In this document: positions 35,572-43,745 of the stretch, in pieces | Layout: the number at the start of each line of letters is the position of its first letter | Position numbering within the stretch: position 1 is the first letter of the stretch | NCBI GenBank assembly: GCA_900766355.1 | Contig: CAAFVD010000034.1 | Coordinates: 6,829-70,828, forward strand | Source of the DNA: Candidatus Gastranaerophilales bacterium | GTDB lineage: Bacteria; Cyanobacteriota; Vampirovibrionia; Gastranaerophilales; Gastranaerophilaceae | Length of the DNA: 64,000 nucleotides | Direction: 5' to 3' | Made by a program: the position numbers and the translations under genes | Notes under the pieces: generated by a model | The model's input: the letters and a program-made list of their open reading frames with translations, nothing else | The model's database searches: none | What the model was told of the DNA's origin: nothing

Positions 35572-35736
35572 TAAAATTAATAAAACTTTTAAAATAATTA
35601 AACTTTAATAAAAAAACATTTGATGTGGAAGTTGAGTCTAAGTAAGCCACAACATTATAAACATACGTACGACTAAACTCTAGATATAGTGTACTTTTTA
35701 CCATATTAACTTATGTATCTTTTAAGTTTTTAAGGG
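35572..35736. other. intergenic stretch, no gene recognised
   Basis: This AT-rich gap after the ABC-F gene holds no clear terminator. The imperfect motif ACATACGTACGA near 35661 is the only local symmetry. A 61-codon leftward frame crosses it but ends inside the ABC-F gene and is probably spurious. Confidence 0.4.
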
Positions 35737-35764
35737 TTGCCAATTATTCAAAAATGGTTATAAT
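35737..35764 (+). promoter_or_regulatory. sigma70-type promoter of a mini-gene
   Basis: TTGCCA (35737-35742), a 16-base spacer and TATAAT (35759-35764) make a near-consensus promoter. The start site should be near 35771, giving a leader of about 60 bases before the mini-gene ATG. Confidence 0.65.
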
Positions 35765-35832
35765 GATAAAGGAAGTAAGTTCTGTTATCAATAACTATTT
35801 TAAACCTATGTAGCTCAAGAATAGGAGGCTTT

Positions 35833-35919
35833 ATGCACTTTCTACGTTACATCTTTAGACGAATCTTTGCATATCTTCAAGAAGCTGGAATGCAAGCTTC
35901 AAAACATATTGCTTATTAA
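35833..35919 (+). CDS. 28-residue basic amphipathic mini-protein
   Basis: A perfect AGGAGG (35824-35829 region) stands a few bases before an ATG. The 28-codon frame encodes MHFLRYIFRRIFAYLQEAG followed by MQASKHIAY and stops at TAA. Basic and aromatic residues alternate, consistent with an amphipathic or membrane-binding helix (HFLRYIFRRIFAYL). It has its own strong promoter and is followed by a hairpin. It is convergent with glnA. I do not recognise the family; a regulatory or membrane-active peptide is plausible. Confidence 0.65.
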   Translation: MHFLRYIFRRIFAYLQEAGMQASKHIAY

Positions 35920-35961
35920 TATTATTACGTAAGTTCCTTCCTAACACTTGATATAATAACG

Positions 35962-35996
35962 CAATAGGGTGAACCATACCTTGGCTCGCCCTATTG
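35962..35996 (+). terminator. hairpin terminator of the mini-gene
   Basis: CAATAGGGTGA (35962-35972) pairs with TCGCCCTATTG (35986-35996) with one G-U pair, followed by a T-rich but interrupted tail. Confidence 0.6.
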
Positions 35997-36016
35997 TTGT
36001 GTTATTAAACAAAAAA

Positions 36017-36043
36017 CGCATCTTTATATAATATAAAGATGCG
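36017..36043 (-). terminator. terminator of glnA
   Basis: CGCATCTTTATAT pairs with ATATAAAGATGCG. On the minus strand the stem is followed by TTTTTT, as expected for the leftward glnA transcript. Confidence 0.85.
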
Positions 36044-36069
36044 CTTAATCAAAATAATCATTATGTTAA

Positions 36070-37434
36070 TTAATATCTTGCAAGATACTTATCAATTTCC
36101 CATTGAGTAACACAAGTTCTGTAATCGTCCCATTCTTTTTCTTTCGCTAGAATAAACTCGTTCATAATATGTTGTCCCAATGCTGCATTTGCTACCAATG
36201 ATTTGTTCATCAAATCAACAGCTTCAATCAACGTACCTGGCAAAGAATCAATTTTTTGTCTTTTACGTTCTTTATTTGTCAATTTATAAATATTGCTTTC
36301 TACAGGTGCTGGCGGTTCAATTTTATTTCTTATACCATCCAAACAAGCTTCCAAAATTGTTGCAAATGCTAAATATGGGTTACAAGCAGGGTCTGGAGAA
36401 CGTAACTCAACTCTTGTTGCAACTCCACGTTTTGCAGGAACTCTTAACAACGCACTTCTGTTTGCTAATGACCATGCTAAATATACTGGAGCTTCATACC
36501 CTGGAACAAGTCTTTTATAACTATTTACTGTTGGGTTTAAAATTGCAGTTATACTCTTAACGTGTTTTAACAAACCACCAATTGCATATTTTGCAGTATC
36601 TGAAAGTTGATATTCAGCATTTTCATCATAAAACGCATTTTTTCCATCTTTAAACAAAGAGATATTACAGTGCATACCTGAACCATTGATACCATAAATT
36701 GGTTTTGGCATAAATGTAGCATGCAAATCATGCAAAGCAGCGATTGCTTTTACAACAACTTTAAATGTAGCAACATTATCAGCAGTTGTTAGAATATCAG
36801 CATATTTAAAATCTACTTCGTGTTGACCGTCAGCAACTTCGTGGTGAGAAGCCTCGATATCAAAGTTCATTTCTTGTAATGTATTAACGATATCAGAACG
36901 AACATCTTCTCCTAAATCTTCTGGCCCTACATCATAGTAACCTGCATTATCCATTGTTGATGTTGTTATATCACCATTTTCATCTTTTGAGAATAAGAAG
37001 AACTCAGCTTCTGGTCCCATGTTCATTGTGAAACCTAATTTTTTTGCTTCATTCATCAATCTTTTCAAATTACATCTTGGACAACCTTCAAATGGAGTTC
37101 CATCTGCATTATAAATATCACAAATAATTCTTGCTGATTCATAACCTTCCATATCTCTCCAAGGAAGAATTTCAAAAGTGTTTTTATCAGGATAGAAAAA
37201 CATATCTGATGTTTCAATACTTCTGAACCCTTTAATTGATGAACCATCAAGCATAATTTCATTTGCTAAAATCTTATCAATATGACTAGCTGGAATTGAA
37301 ATATTTTTAACTTGTCCGTTTATATCAACAAACTGAAGTTTTATGAAACGAACATTTCTCTCTTTTATAATCTGTTTTATATCATCTGCACTAAGCTCTT
37401 TTCCATCTAATCTTTTATACGTAAAATCGCTCAT
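36070..37434 (-). CDS. glnA: glutamine synthetase type I
   Basis: GlnA makes glutamine from glutamate, ammonia and ATP. The start at 37434 is set by GGAGGG 3 bases upstream; a longer frame adds five residues without an RBS. The 454-residue protein has GSSIKGFRSIETSDM, MGPEAEFFLF, the GSGMHCNISLF glutamate-binding loop, ANRSALLRVPAKRGVATRVELRSPD (written in two overlapping motifs, NRSALLRVPA and RVELRSPDP) and C-terminal residues of GSI. The length and NRSALLRVPA favour the GSI-alpha group rather than adenylylated GSI-beta. The 28-aa mini-gene is convergent. Confidence 0.95.
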   Translation of the reverse strand: MSDFTYKRLDGKELSADDIKQIIKERNVRFIKLQFVDINGQVKNISIPASHIDKILANEIMLDGSSIKGFRSIETSDMFFYPDKNTFEILPWRDMEGYESARIICDIYNADGTPFEGCPRCNLKRLMNEAKKLGFTMNMGPEAEFFLFSKDENGDITTSTMDNAGYYDVGPEDLGEDVRSDIVNTLQEMNFDIEASHHEVADGQHEVDFKYADILTTADNVATFKVVVKAIAALHDLHATFMPKPIYGINGSGMHCNISLFKDGKNAFYDENAEYQLSDTAKYAIGGLLKHVKSITAILNPTVNSYKRLVPGYEAPVYLAWSLANRSALLRVPAKRGVATRVELRSPDPACNPYLAFATILEACLDGIRNKIEPPAPVESNIYKLTNKERKRQKIDSLPGTLIEAVDLMNKSLVANAALGQHIMNEFILAKEKEWDDYRTCVTQWEIDKYLARY

Positions 37435-37745
37435 AAACCCTCCATTCAAAATTCTTATTTAATATATGAAACTTTTTACGTTTTTTATTAAAGTACATAT
37501 TTCCTTAACGGTCAATATCTTTCATATTAAGATTAAGTAAAGATAGGTTTTTATAGGATTTTTAAATCTGCAAATTTTTTCAAAAATCAATTAATTTTTT
37601 ACAATTTTGAAAGAATTTTCTCAAAAAATCAAAAAAATTATAATAAAAATTTATAAAATATTAATTTTGTTTTTCAAAAAACTAAATTTTTAAAAAATTT
37701 TTATTTTTTAAGAAATATTAATATTTATCAAATATAATTAGAGTT
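37435..37745. other. AT-rich intergenic region between glnA and the DegT-like gene
   Basis: Over 300 bases of very AT-rich sequence, with many A/T runs (37560-37730), separate the divergent genes. TATAAT (37733-37738) is 7 bases from the ATG at 37746, a leaderless promoter for the rightward gene. I see no GTA-N8-TAC site that would mark NtcA control of glnA. Confidence 0.45.
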
Positions 37746-38501
37746 ATGAGCGAATTTTATACTAAAAAATTAAACTGCGGAAGAAATTCTCTAAGATTTA
37801 TTATTAGAACATATAACATCAAAGAAATTTTTATACCATATTACACTTGTCCATCTGTTTGGCAAGCTATTAAACGAGAAAAATGTAAAATCAATTTTTA
37901 TCATATTGATAAAAATTTCCTACCAACAATTGAATTTCCTATAGACAGTTACATTTTATACACAAATTATTTTGGAATAAACGGAAGAAATGTTATTACA
38001 CTCACAAATAAATATAAGAACCTAATAATTGATAATGCACACGCATTTTTTATGCCACAAATTGGACTCGCTGGCTTCAATTCTATAAGAAAATTCCTTC
38101 CAACACCTGATGGAAGCATTGTTTATACAACAAAAGAAAATAAAACGATTTATTCCCCTGATGAATCATATAAAAACCTAACAAACACCGATTTTAGAAA
38201 CAGAAATTTTGATATATCTGAAGATATAAAAGCCATATCAAACAAAACGATTGAACTACTAAACAATATTAATATTACTTTGAATAAAGCCTATCGCATT
38301 GAAAAATTTTATGAACTAGATAGAAAATATCACAGTACAAACCTATTAAAATTTTCACTATACGAATACGATGTTCCTTATGTATATCCTTATTTATCAG
38401 AAAATAATATCGATATCCCGTACGAAACATTTTGGACACCACAACCTATAACCTCAACAGAAGGCTATTTCCAAAGATATTTAAAAGGAATACTATTATA
38501 A
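37746..38501 (+). CDS. DegT/DnrJ-like PLP-fold protein, shortened
   Basis: The 251-residue protein has weak hallmarks of sugar aminotransferases: IFIPYYTCPSVWQAI (entry helix), INFYHIDKNFLPT, SYILYTNYFGIN, LIIDNAHAFF (PLP-Asp position) and FNSIRKFLPTPDGSIVYT (SxRKF...PDG, whose Lys would bind PLP). Classical DegT enzymes have 360-400 residues, so the C-terminal domain is reduced. It is probably a surface-sugar gene. It stands alone behind a leaderless promoter. Confidence 0.65.
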   Translation: MSEFYTKKLNCGRNSLRFIIRTYNIKEIFIPYYTCPSVWQAIKREKCKINFYHIDKNFLPTIEFPIDSYILYTNYFGINGRNVITLTNKYKNLIIDNAHAFFMPQIGLAGFNSIRKFLPTPDGSIVYTTKENKTIYSPDESYKNLTNTDFRNRNFDISEDIKAISNKTIELLNNINITLNKAYRIEKFYELDRKYHSTNLLKFSLYEYDVPYVYPYLSENNIDIPYETFWTPQPITSTEGYFQRYLKGILL

Positions 38502-38553
38502 AACGAACTTGTCTAACATAATATTTAATTTCAAATCGTTTTAAATTTTCATA

Positions 38554-39900
38554 TTACGCAACTACATCAGACAATGCATCAACTATAATAGGGTCCCATT
38601 TAGTCCCTGCTTCTTGACGCATGATTGCTAGTGCTTCTTCTTTAGACATAGCTTTTCTATAAGCTCTATCAGATGTCATAGCACAATAAGCATCAGCAAC
38701 TGCAATAATTCTAGAACCTAAAGGTATAGACATTCTTTTCAAACCTTCTGGTTCACCAGAACCGTCATAGCGTTCTTTTTGATAACAAATATAAGGAACA
38801 ACTTCTGACATGAAATTTATATTCATTAATAAATTAACACCTACGTTTGAATAGTTTTTAAGCTTATCCCAGTCTTCTTTGCTCAACTTACCTTTTGTTG
38901 CAAAAAGTTCTTCTGGCAAAGTAATTTTACCAATATTTTGCAATAAACCTGCATAATATATAAGGTCTTTTGTTTTTTCGTTCAAGCCCATTTCTGCAGA
39001 TATACGTTTTGCCATTTCTGCGGTATTTCTTGAATGAGAAACACTATACTGACCTTTGATATCAACTGCTGTTGCAAGAGATTTTACAAAAGCTTCTTGA
39101 GTATCACCCAAATCACCAATTAACGCAGTTAATTCAGCTCTCATGTGTCTTAAATCTGTAGCATCTGCATCAGGATTATCAATTAGTGCATTTGTATCAT
39201 TAATTGTTTTTTGTAGCGAAATTGAAGTACCAAACAATCTTGACATGTTTTCAATCAATTCTACAAATTCTTTTCGATAAGGTTTTTCTTTATAAGATTC
39301 AAGCACAAAAACCCCAACAACATTTGCATTATTATGCATAGGTATTGCTGCAAAAAGTTTTACATTCTTTTCTTTTAATTCAGCAAATCCGTCATCTGGA
39401 TTTGTAATGGTAACTGTCTGAATTTTTTCATAGCATTCTGTTACAGGATTTTTTTCATCTAAATTATAGCCTATATTTTTTGAATATATAGTGTCTTCAA
39501 CTTCAAGAGATGAACCTGCAAAAACCAAATCTTTATCTGCATTTTCTAATCCACATGCAAAATCTTTTTTCAGGTAAACATGACAAATATCAACTTCCAA
39601 AATTTGAGCCATTGTTTTTGCAATAGAATTGTATATTATATAATCATCTTTTGAACTAAATCCGATTACACTAAGAGTCTTATTCATAGAATAAACTGAA
39701 ATAAGTTCACTAAGCTGATTCTTTAATTTAGCGGTTTTATTTTTTTCACTACTTCCGATTTTCTTTGCTAAATCCTCAGAAATAAGATTTTCAGAAATAA
39801 AATCACCTAAATTTAACGCAAAAATTTCCTCTAGTGGGTCACCATCAACTAAATCAACTGAACGTCCGAATAGTGAAGCTCCTAAATTTTCTTCTGCCAT
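38554..39900 (-). CDS. GAF plus degenerate HD-GYP protein, probable pseudo-phosphodiesterase
   Basis: The 448-residue protein has a GAF-like sensor (70-235) and an HD-GYP-type domain (265-448). The fold is clear (LIYYAGLLQNIGKITLPEEL, ERYDGSGEPEG, RIIAVADAYCAMTSDRAYR), but the metal ligands are changed. The HD pair is Gln321-Asn322, the HP motif is Asn-Tyr (349-350), the HH pair is Gln-Lys (374-375), GYP reads GEP and the late Asp is Cys406. Only His289 and Asp403 seem kept. c-di-GMP hydrolysis is unlikely; a binding or signalling role is possible. AAGGT lies 9 bases before the ATG. Confidence 0.82.
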   Translation of the reverse strand: MAEENLGASLFGRSVDLVDGDPLEEIFALNLGDFISENLISEDLAKKIGSSEKNKTAKLKNQLSELISVYSMNKTLSVIGFSSKDDYIIYNSIAKTMAQILEVDICHVYLKKDFACGLENADKDLVFAGSSLEVEDTIYSKNIGYNLDEKNPVTECYEKIQTVTITNPDDGFAELKEKNVKLFAAIPMHNNANVVGVFVLESYKEKPYRKEFVELIENMSRLFGTSISLQKTINDTNALIDNPDADATDLRHMRAELTALIGDLGDTQEAFVKSLATAVDIKGQYSVSHSRNTAEMAKRISAEMGLNEKTKDLIYYAGLLQNIGKITLPEELFATKGKLSKEDWDKLKNYSNVGVNLLMNINFMSEVVPYICYQKERYDGSGEPEGLKRMSIPLGSRIIAVADAYCAMTSDRAYRKAMSKEEALAIMRQEAGTKWDPIIVDALSDVVA

Positions 39901-40118
39901 ATATTTTTACCTTCTTATAATATTTTTGACTTGCATTATGTATTACGGCACAAATTTTAAAAACTTTGATAATTTTTACAAAAATTATACTTTTGTTATA
40001 GAAGGTTACAACTTTGGTTGGAAATATTAATTATTTTAATATCTATTTTGTAAAAAAACGTAATAAACTTTGTTTGTTTTTATATTTATAGTATACTATT
40101 AAAAAATGGAAGGTTAAT

Positions 40119-41216
40119 ATGAATCATACAAATTGCTCTAATAATAAACTAACTAAGTTATCTGTTTCAGACATTACAAGCCCTTTGCCTAATTTAAAAA
40201 ACACAATAAAAACGGATACTATTGCTAATTGGTTAATAAGTTGGCTTGAATCAAACAATATAGAAGGAGCTTTACTACCAACAAAAGCTGAATTTGCTTA
40301 TGCTCTTGGAGTAAGTCTTGGAACTATTCAAAATGTTTTTAAAATATTAGAGAACAAAAACTATATTTTTCTAAAGCAAAAAGTTGGAGCAATAATTACA
40401 AACAAAAACAACACCGACTATAGAAAACAAACCTCCAAATCAGATATCGCAGTAGGTGTTATAAAAGATTACATTACAAATTCTAACCTTGAAGTTGGAG
40501 AAAAATTTATCTCATCAAGACAAATTTCTTCAATGACAAAAATACCGCTTAATACAGTAAGAGTTGCTATTAACAAATTAGTATCAGAAGGAATTTTAAA
40601 ATCAGAAGAAAACGGTATTGTGTTAGCAAACAAATCTTATAAAACAAATAAATCACATAATACAGAAACTCTTGTTGAAAAAGTTAAAAAGGATTTAAAA
40701 AAATACGTTTCAGAAAACTATAAAATTGGAGAAAAACTACCAACAAATGTTATTCTTGCAAAAAAATTAAATGTTAGCGTAAAAACTGTACATAACGCAA
40801 TAAAACTTTTGGAAAAAGAAAACATGCTTCTATGTCGTAGAGGGACTTATGGAACTATCGTAACAAATACCTCTATGAATTCAGCTTTTGAACCAAAACG
40901 TGAGATGTCAATTTTTGCACCAGCTCAAGAAACAGCTTTTTATCACTACCAAAAAACTCAAAATAAAATAAAAAGGCTTATTTCTGAAAATTACAATATT
41001 GGTTCTAAACTTCCATCTATCAAAGAATTTTCTGAGCAAATGGACTTAAGCCCTAATACAATTAGAAAAGCTCTTAATAGCCTTGCAAAAGAAGGTATTC
41101 TTAGATTTTCTCGAGGTAGATACGGTGGAACTTTTGTCATCGACATGCCAGATATTGAGGAACAAACATTCAGATGGCTTGCAGTTAATCCGAAATATGC
41201 AGAAAGTATTAATTAA
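40119..41216 (+). CDS. transcription regulator with four tandem GntR-type winged helices
   Basis: The 365-residue protein seems to hold four wHTH domains and no effector domain. They lie near residues 30-95 (LPTKAEFAYALGVSLGTIQN), 107-172 (ISSRQISSMTKIPLNTVRVA), 184-250 (LPTNVILAKKLNVSVKTVHN) and 278-342 (LPSIKEFSEQMDLSPNTIRK). Each has the GntR pattern G-x-x-L-P-S/T, recognition helix T-V/I-x-x-A, then L-x-x-x-G/K-x-L and a wing with G. TATACT (40092-40097) and GGAAGG (5 bases before the ATG) give it a leadered promoter. GntR proteins normally have one such domain. The targets are unknown. Confidence 0.82.
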   Translation: MNHTNCSNNKLTKLSVSDITSPLPNLKNTIKTDTIANWLISWLESNNIEGALLPTKAEFAYALGVSLGTIQNVFKILENKNYIFLKQKVGAIITNKNNTDYRKQTSKSDIAVGVIKDYITNSNLEVGEKFISSRQISSMTKIPLNTVRVAINKLVSEGILKSEENGIVLANKSYKTNKSHNTETLVEKVKKDLKKYVSENYKIGEKLPTNVILAKKLNVSVKTVHNAIKLLEKENMLLCRRGTYGTIVTNTSMNSAFEPKREMSIFAPAQETAFYHYQKTQNKIKRLISENYNIGSKLPSIKEFSEQMDLSPNTIRKALNSLAKEGILRFSRGRYGGTFVIDMPDIEEQTFRWLAVNPKYAESIN

Positions 41217-41220
41217 TCAA

Positions 41221-42447
41221 CTAAAAGAACATTTGCATAGCATTCGGTAATGATGCTGTATATTTTGGATTTGAAGGTTGCAACCTTGAACTATATGTCA
41301 CATGGTCATTATCAACAGATATCCATTCTCCATTTTTGACCGCATCATCAAACCCTTCTGTGGTATGTAAGTCTTCGTTTGAATCTCTATCTAGAAGAAA
41401 ATAATTTTTATCCCCAACTGTATCATTATAAGTTAAACCCAAAGCTCCGAAATCAGGAATATGCTTTGCTATAGTATCCATATCGCTCTTTGCAACAGAA
41501 TGTGAAATTGGTGTATGTTCAATATATTTATATACTGATAAGTTTCTATCATGGTTATAATAACAAAGTGGTGCAGAATTTCGACTTCTGTTCGTTGTCA
41601 AATAAGTATCTATTTTTGCCAATGTACCTAAAGAAAAAGGTGCATCTAAACTTCGTCTTTCTGGGTCAGCCATTTTTATTACATATTTTTTATGTTCTGG
41701 AGTAAATACCCCAAACACGTTTTTATCAGATTTTCCCTCTGTGAAAAACTGAAACTCATAATTTCTATTATCAAGTTTTAAACTACTAATATCTTTAGAA
41801 AGCTTCACACCTTTTTCCATATATGGTTGCAAATAATCTGCTATTTGGAACAAATGATTGTTTGGGAATTCTTTCGGAATTGAACCAATTTCTAGAGAAT
41901 CATTTCCTTTAAGATTTCTATGTTTTTCTATTAACTTGTCCCCTTTCCAATCAGGACGAACTCTTAACAATTCTGATAACGTATGTGAATTTTCATACTT
42001 CGTCTCTAAGTATTTATCATAAGCTTTTCTATATGGGCTTGTTGGAATAAACGGTATTATATTTTGAGAACAAGCACCAACTTTATCAGACAATTTTTTT
42101 GTTATTTTACTTGTATTTCTTGGTTGTCTTACAACACTATCTATAAATTGATAACTTCTATCATCAGTATTTAAAATAGCACCTAAAAAACCGTCCATAG
42201 AATCTTTGTCATCATCTATCTTTAAAAAAGCATCAATAGCAGGTGTATGGTCATTGTTGATATACCAATTGTATTCTTCGTAAAGTTGATTTAAAGTTTT
42301 TGACCTAAAATTAAGTCCCTTTGATGCGATTATACTTTCAGAAGGTGCTGAAACGAATTTATTATTATATGTTTTTGTTTCTTTCGGTTGATTTGATTTT
42401 GTATTTAAAGCATAAGTCAAACCGTATGTTTGATTATTTATTCTCAT
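41221..42447 (-). CDS. tagged protein with a protein-kinase-like fold
   Basis: The 408-residue protein begins with a polar Asn/Thr/Lys segment and LNFRS (45-49). Residues 230-390 carry kinase-like motifs in order: TEGKSDKNVFGVF (glycine-loop position), KKYVIKMADP (candidate Lys258), a hinge-like NLSVYKYIEH, YNDTVGDKNYFLLD (340-353, matching H-x-D-x4-N) and WISVDNDHVTY (candidate DFG-Asp379). Only the fold is suggested; His of the catalytic loop is Tyr. It has no signal peptide. It is driven by a shared operator-promoter unit and could be an effector-like kinase. Confidence 0.6.
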   Translation of the reverse strand: MRINNQTYGLTYALNTKSNQPKETKTYNNKFVSAPSESIIASKGLNFRSKTLNQLYEEYNWYINNDHTPAIDAFLKIDDDKDSMDGFLGAILNTDDRSYQFIDSVVRQPRNTSKITKKLSDKVGACSQNIIPFIPTSPYRKAYDKYLETKYENSHTLSELLRVRPDWKGDKLIEKHRNLKGNDSLEIGSIPKEFPNNHLFQIADYLQPYMEKGVKLSKDISSLKLDNRNYEFQFFTEGKSDKNVFGVFTPEHKKYVIKMADPERRSLDAPFSLGTLAKIDTYLTTNRSRNSAPLCYYNHDRNLSVYKYIEHTPISHSVAKSDMDTIAKHIPDFGALGLTYNDTVGDKNYFLLDRDSNEDLHTTEGFDDAVKNGEWISVDNDHVTYSSRLQPSNPKYTASLPNAMQMFF

Positions 42448-42456
42448 AATTGATAT

Positions 42457-42525
42457 CCTTATCTATATAAGACCTCTAAATATATTTTTTGCTTTTATTA
42501 AGTTTCAATGTAACATTTGTTTACT
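42457..42525 (-). promoter_or_regulatory. operator-promoter unit, copy D (minus strand)
   Basis: On the minus strand AGTAAACAAATGTTACA (42525-42509) is a TGTA-N9-TACA-type palindrome with one mismatch. Thirty-two bases on is AGCAAAAAATATATTTA (42493-42477), and 53 bases on is TCTTATATAGATAAGG (42472-42457), which matches the -10 block of copies A and B. AAGGA then serves as RBS for the gene starting at 42447. Confidence 0.55.
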
Positions 42526-42568
42526 AAGACATTTGTTTAATGTACCCTTAATATAAAGAGAGGTTTTT

Positions 42569-42889
42569 ATGACAGATTGTATTTTTTGTAAGATTATAAA
42601 CGGTGACTTTAATACTAAATTTGTATATGAAGATGATGATGCCGTTGTATTTAATGATATTAATCCGAAAGCAAATATTCACATGCTGGTTGTTCCGAAA
42701 CTGCATGTTGAGAGTTTGAACGAACTTGAAGATGTTGAGTTACTCGGCAGACTAATGAATATTGTCAGAAGGGTTACAAAACAAGAAGGTATCAAATCAT
42801 ATAGAACCGTTATTAATACAGGAAAAGAAGCCGGACAGGAAGTTTTCCATTTACATATACACATTTTATCAGGAGATATTAAATTATGA
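42569..42889 (+). CDS. HIT-family nucleotide hydrolase (HinT-like)
   Basis: The 106-residue protein hydrolyses AMP-linked substrates such as AMP-NH2 in HinT relatives. CIFCKII (4-10), VVFNDINPKA and the catalytic HLHIHIL triad near the C-terminus are intact. AGAGAGGT lies 5 bases before the ATG. The speE start overlaps its stop as ATGA. Confidence 0.93.
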   Translation: MTDCIFCKIINGDFNTKFVYEDDDAVVFNDINPKANIHMLVVPKLHVESLNELEDVELLGRLMNIVRRVTKQEGIKSYRTVINTGKEAGQEVFHLHIHILSGDIKL

Positions 42890-43725
42890 CAGAATTTTAT
42901 CAAGAAATAACACCAGCTGGATTTGGTATAGCAATAAAAAAGAAAAATGTATTATTCTCAGATAAATCAGAGTTTCAAAAAGTAGAAGTAATTGAATCAG
43001 ATAGTACACTTGGTAGATTTTTAACTCTTGATGATTTAATGATGTGTACCGAAGGGGACGAATATCATTACCATGAAATGATTGCACATGTTCCTATGAT
43101 GCACCACAAAGCACCAAAATCGGTTCTTGTTATTGGTGGTGGTGATGGAGGAACAGTTAGAGAAGTCTTGAAACATAAAACAGTAGAAAAAGTTGTTTTA
43201 TGCGAGATTGACGGTATGGTAATTGATGCTTGCAAAAAATATCTACCTAGTATGGCTTGTGAACTTGATAACCCTAAAGTAGAAATAAAAGTTGAGGACG
43301 CAATCGAATTTATTAAAGATAAAACAAATGAATACGATGTTGTTCTTATAGATTCAACAGACCCAATGGGACCTGGAGAAGGTTTATTTACAGAAGAATT
43401 CTACACAAACGTAAAAAAATCTTTAAAAGCTGGTGGTATATTAGCAGCTCAATCAGAATCTCCTGTTGTAAACAAAGAAGAAATAAGCAAAATGTACAAA
43501 CTTCTCAAAAAAGTTTTCCCTATTTGTTCAACATATACTTCAAATATTCCAACATACCCTGGTGGATATTGGGCTTGGGCTTTTTGTTCAGTTGATGTTG
43601 AACCTTTATCTTACTTTGCAGAAGATAGAGAAAATGATATTACAAAATCTTGCAAGATTTATAACAAAGATTACCATTACGCAAGATTTGCCTTACCTAA
43701 CTATTTGAAGGATATTACAAAGTAA
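42886..43725 (+). CDS. speE: spermidine synthase SpeE
   Basis: SpeE transfers aminopropyl from decarboxylated SAM to putrescine. The 279-residue protein has VLVIGGGDGGTVREVLKH (SAM loop), VVLCEIDGMVIDACK, DVVLIDSTDPMGPGEGLF with the catalytic Asp, and YPGGYWAWAFCS. The length and order are typical. The ATGA overlap shows translational coupling with the HIT gene. Confidence 0.94.
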   Translation: MTEFYQEITPAGFGIAIKKKNVLFSDKSEFQKVEVIESDSTLGRFLTLDDLMMCTEGDEYHYHEMIAHVPMMHHKAPKSVLVIGGGDGGTVREVLKHKTVEKVVLCEIDGMVIDACKKYLPSMACELDNPKVEIKVEDAIEFIKDKTNEYDVVLIDSTDPMGPGEGLFTEEFYTNVKKSLKAGGILAAQSESPVVNKEEISKMYKLLKKVFPICSTYTSNIPTYPGGYWAWAFCSVDVEPLSYFAEDRENDITKSCKIYNKDYHYARFALPNYLKDITK

Positions 43726-43745
43726 TTTGTAGTATAATATTTGCT

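Noticed and set aside
35519..35704. A 61-codon leftward frame between the ABC-F gene and the mini-gene
   Set aside because: It has no RBS, ends within the ABC-F gene and its composition looks like random AT-rich sequence.
35833..35919. Mini-protein as a glutamine synthetase inactivating factor (GifA-like)
   Set aside because: It is next to glnA and basic, but at 28 residues it is too short and shares no recognisable motif with IF7 or IF17.
37435..37745. NtcA-type control of glnA
   Set aside because: I searched the upstream region by eye for GTA-N8-TAC and found no convincing site.
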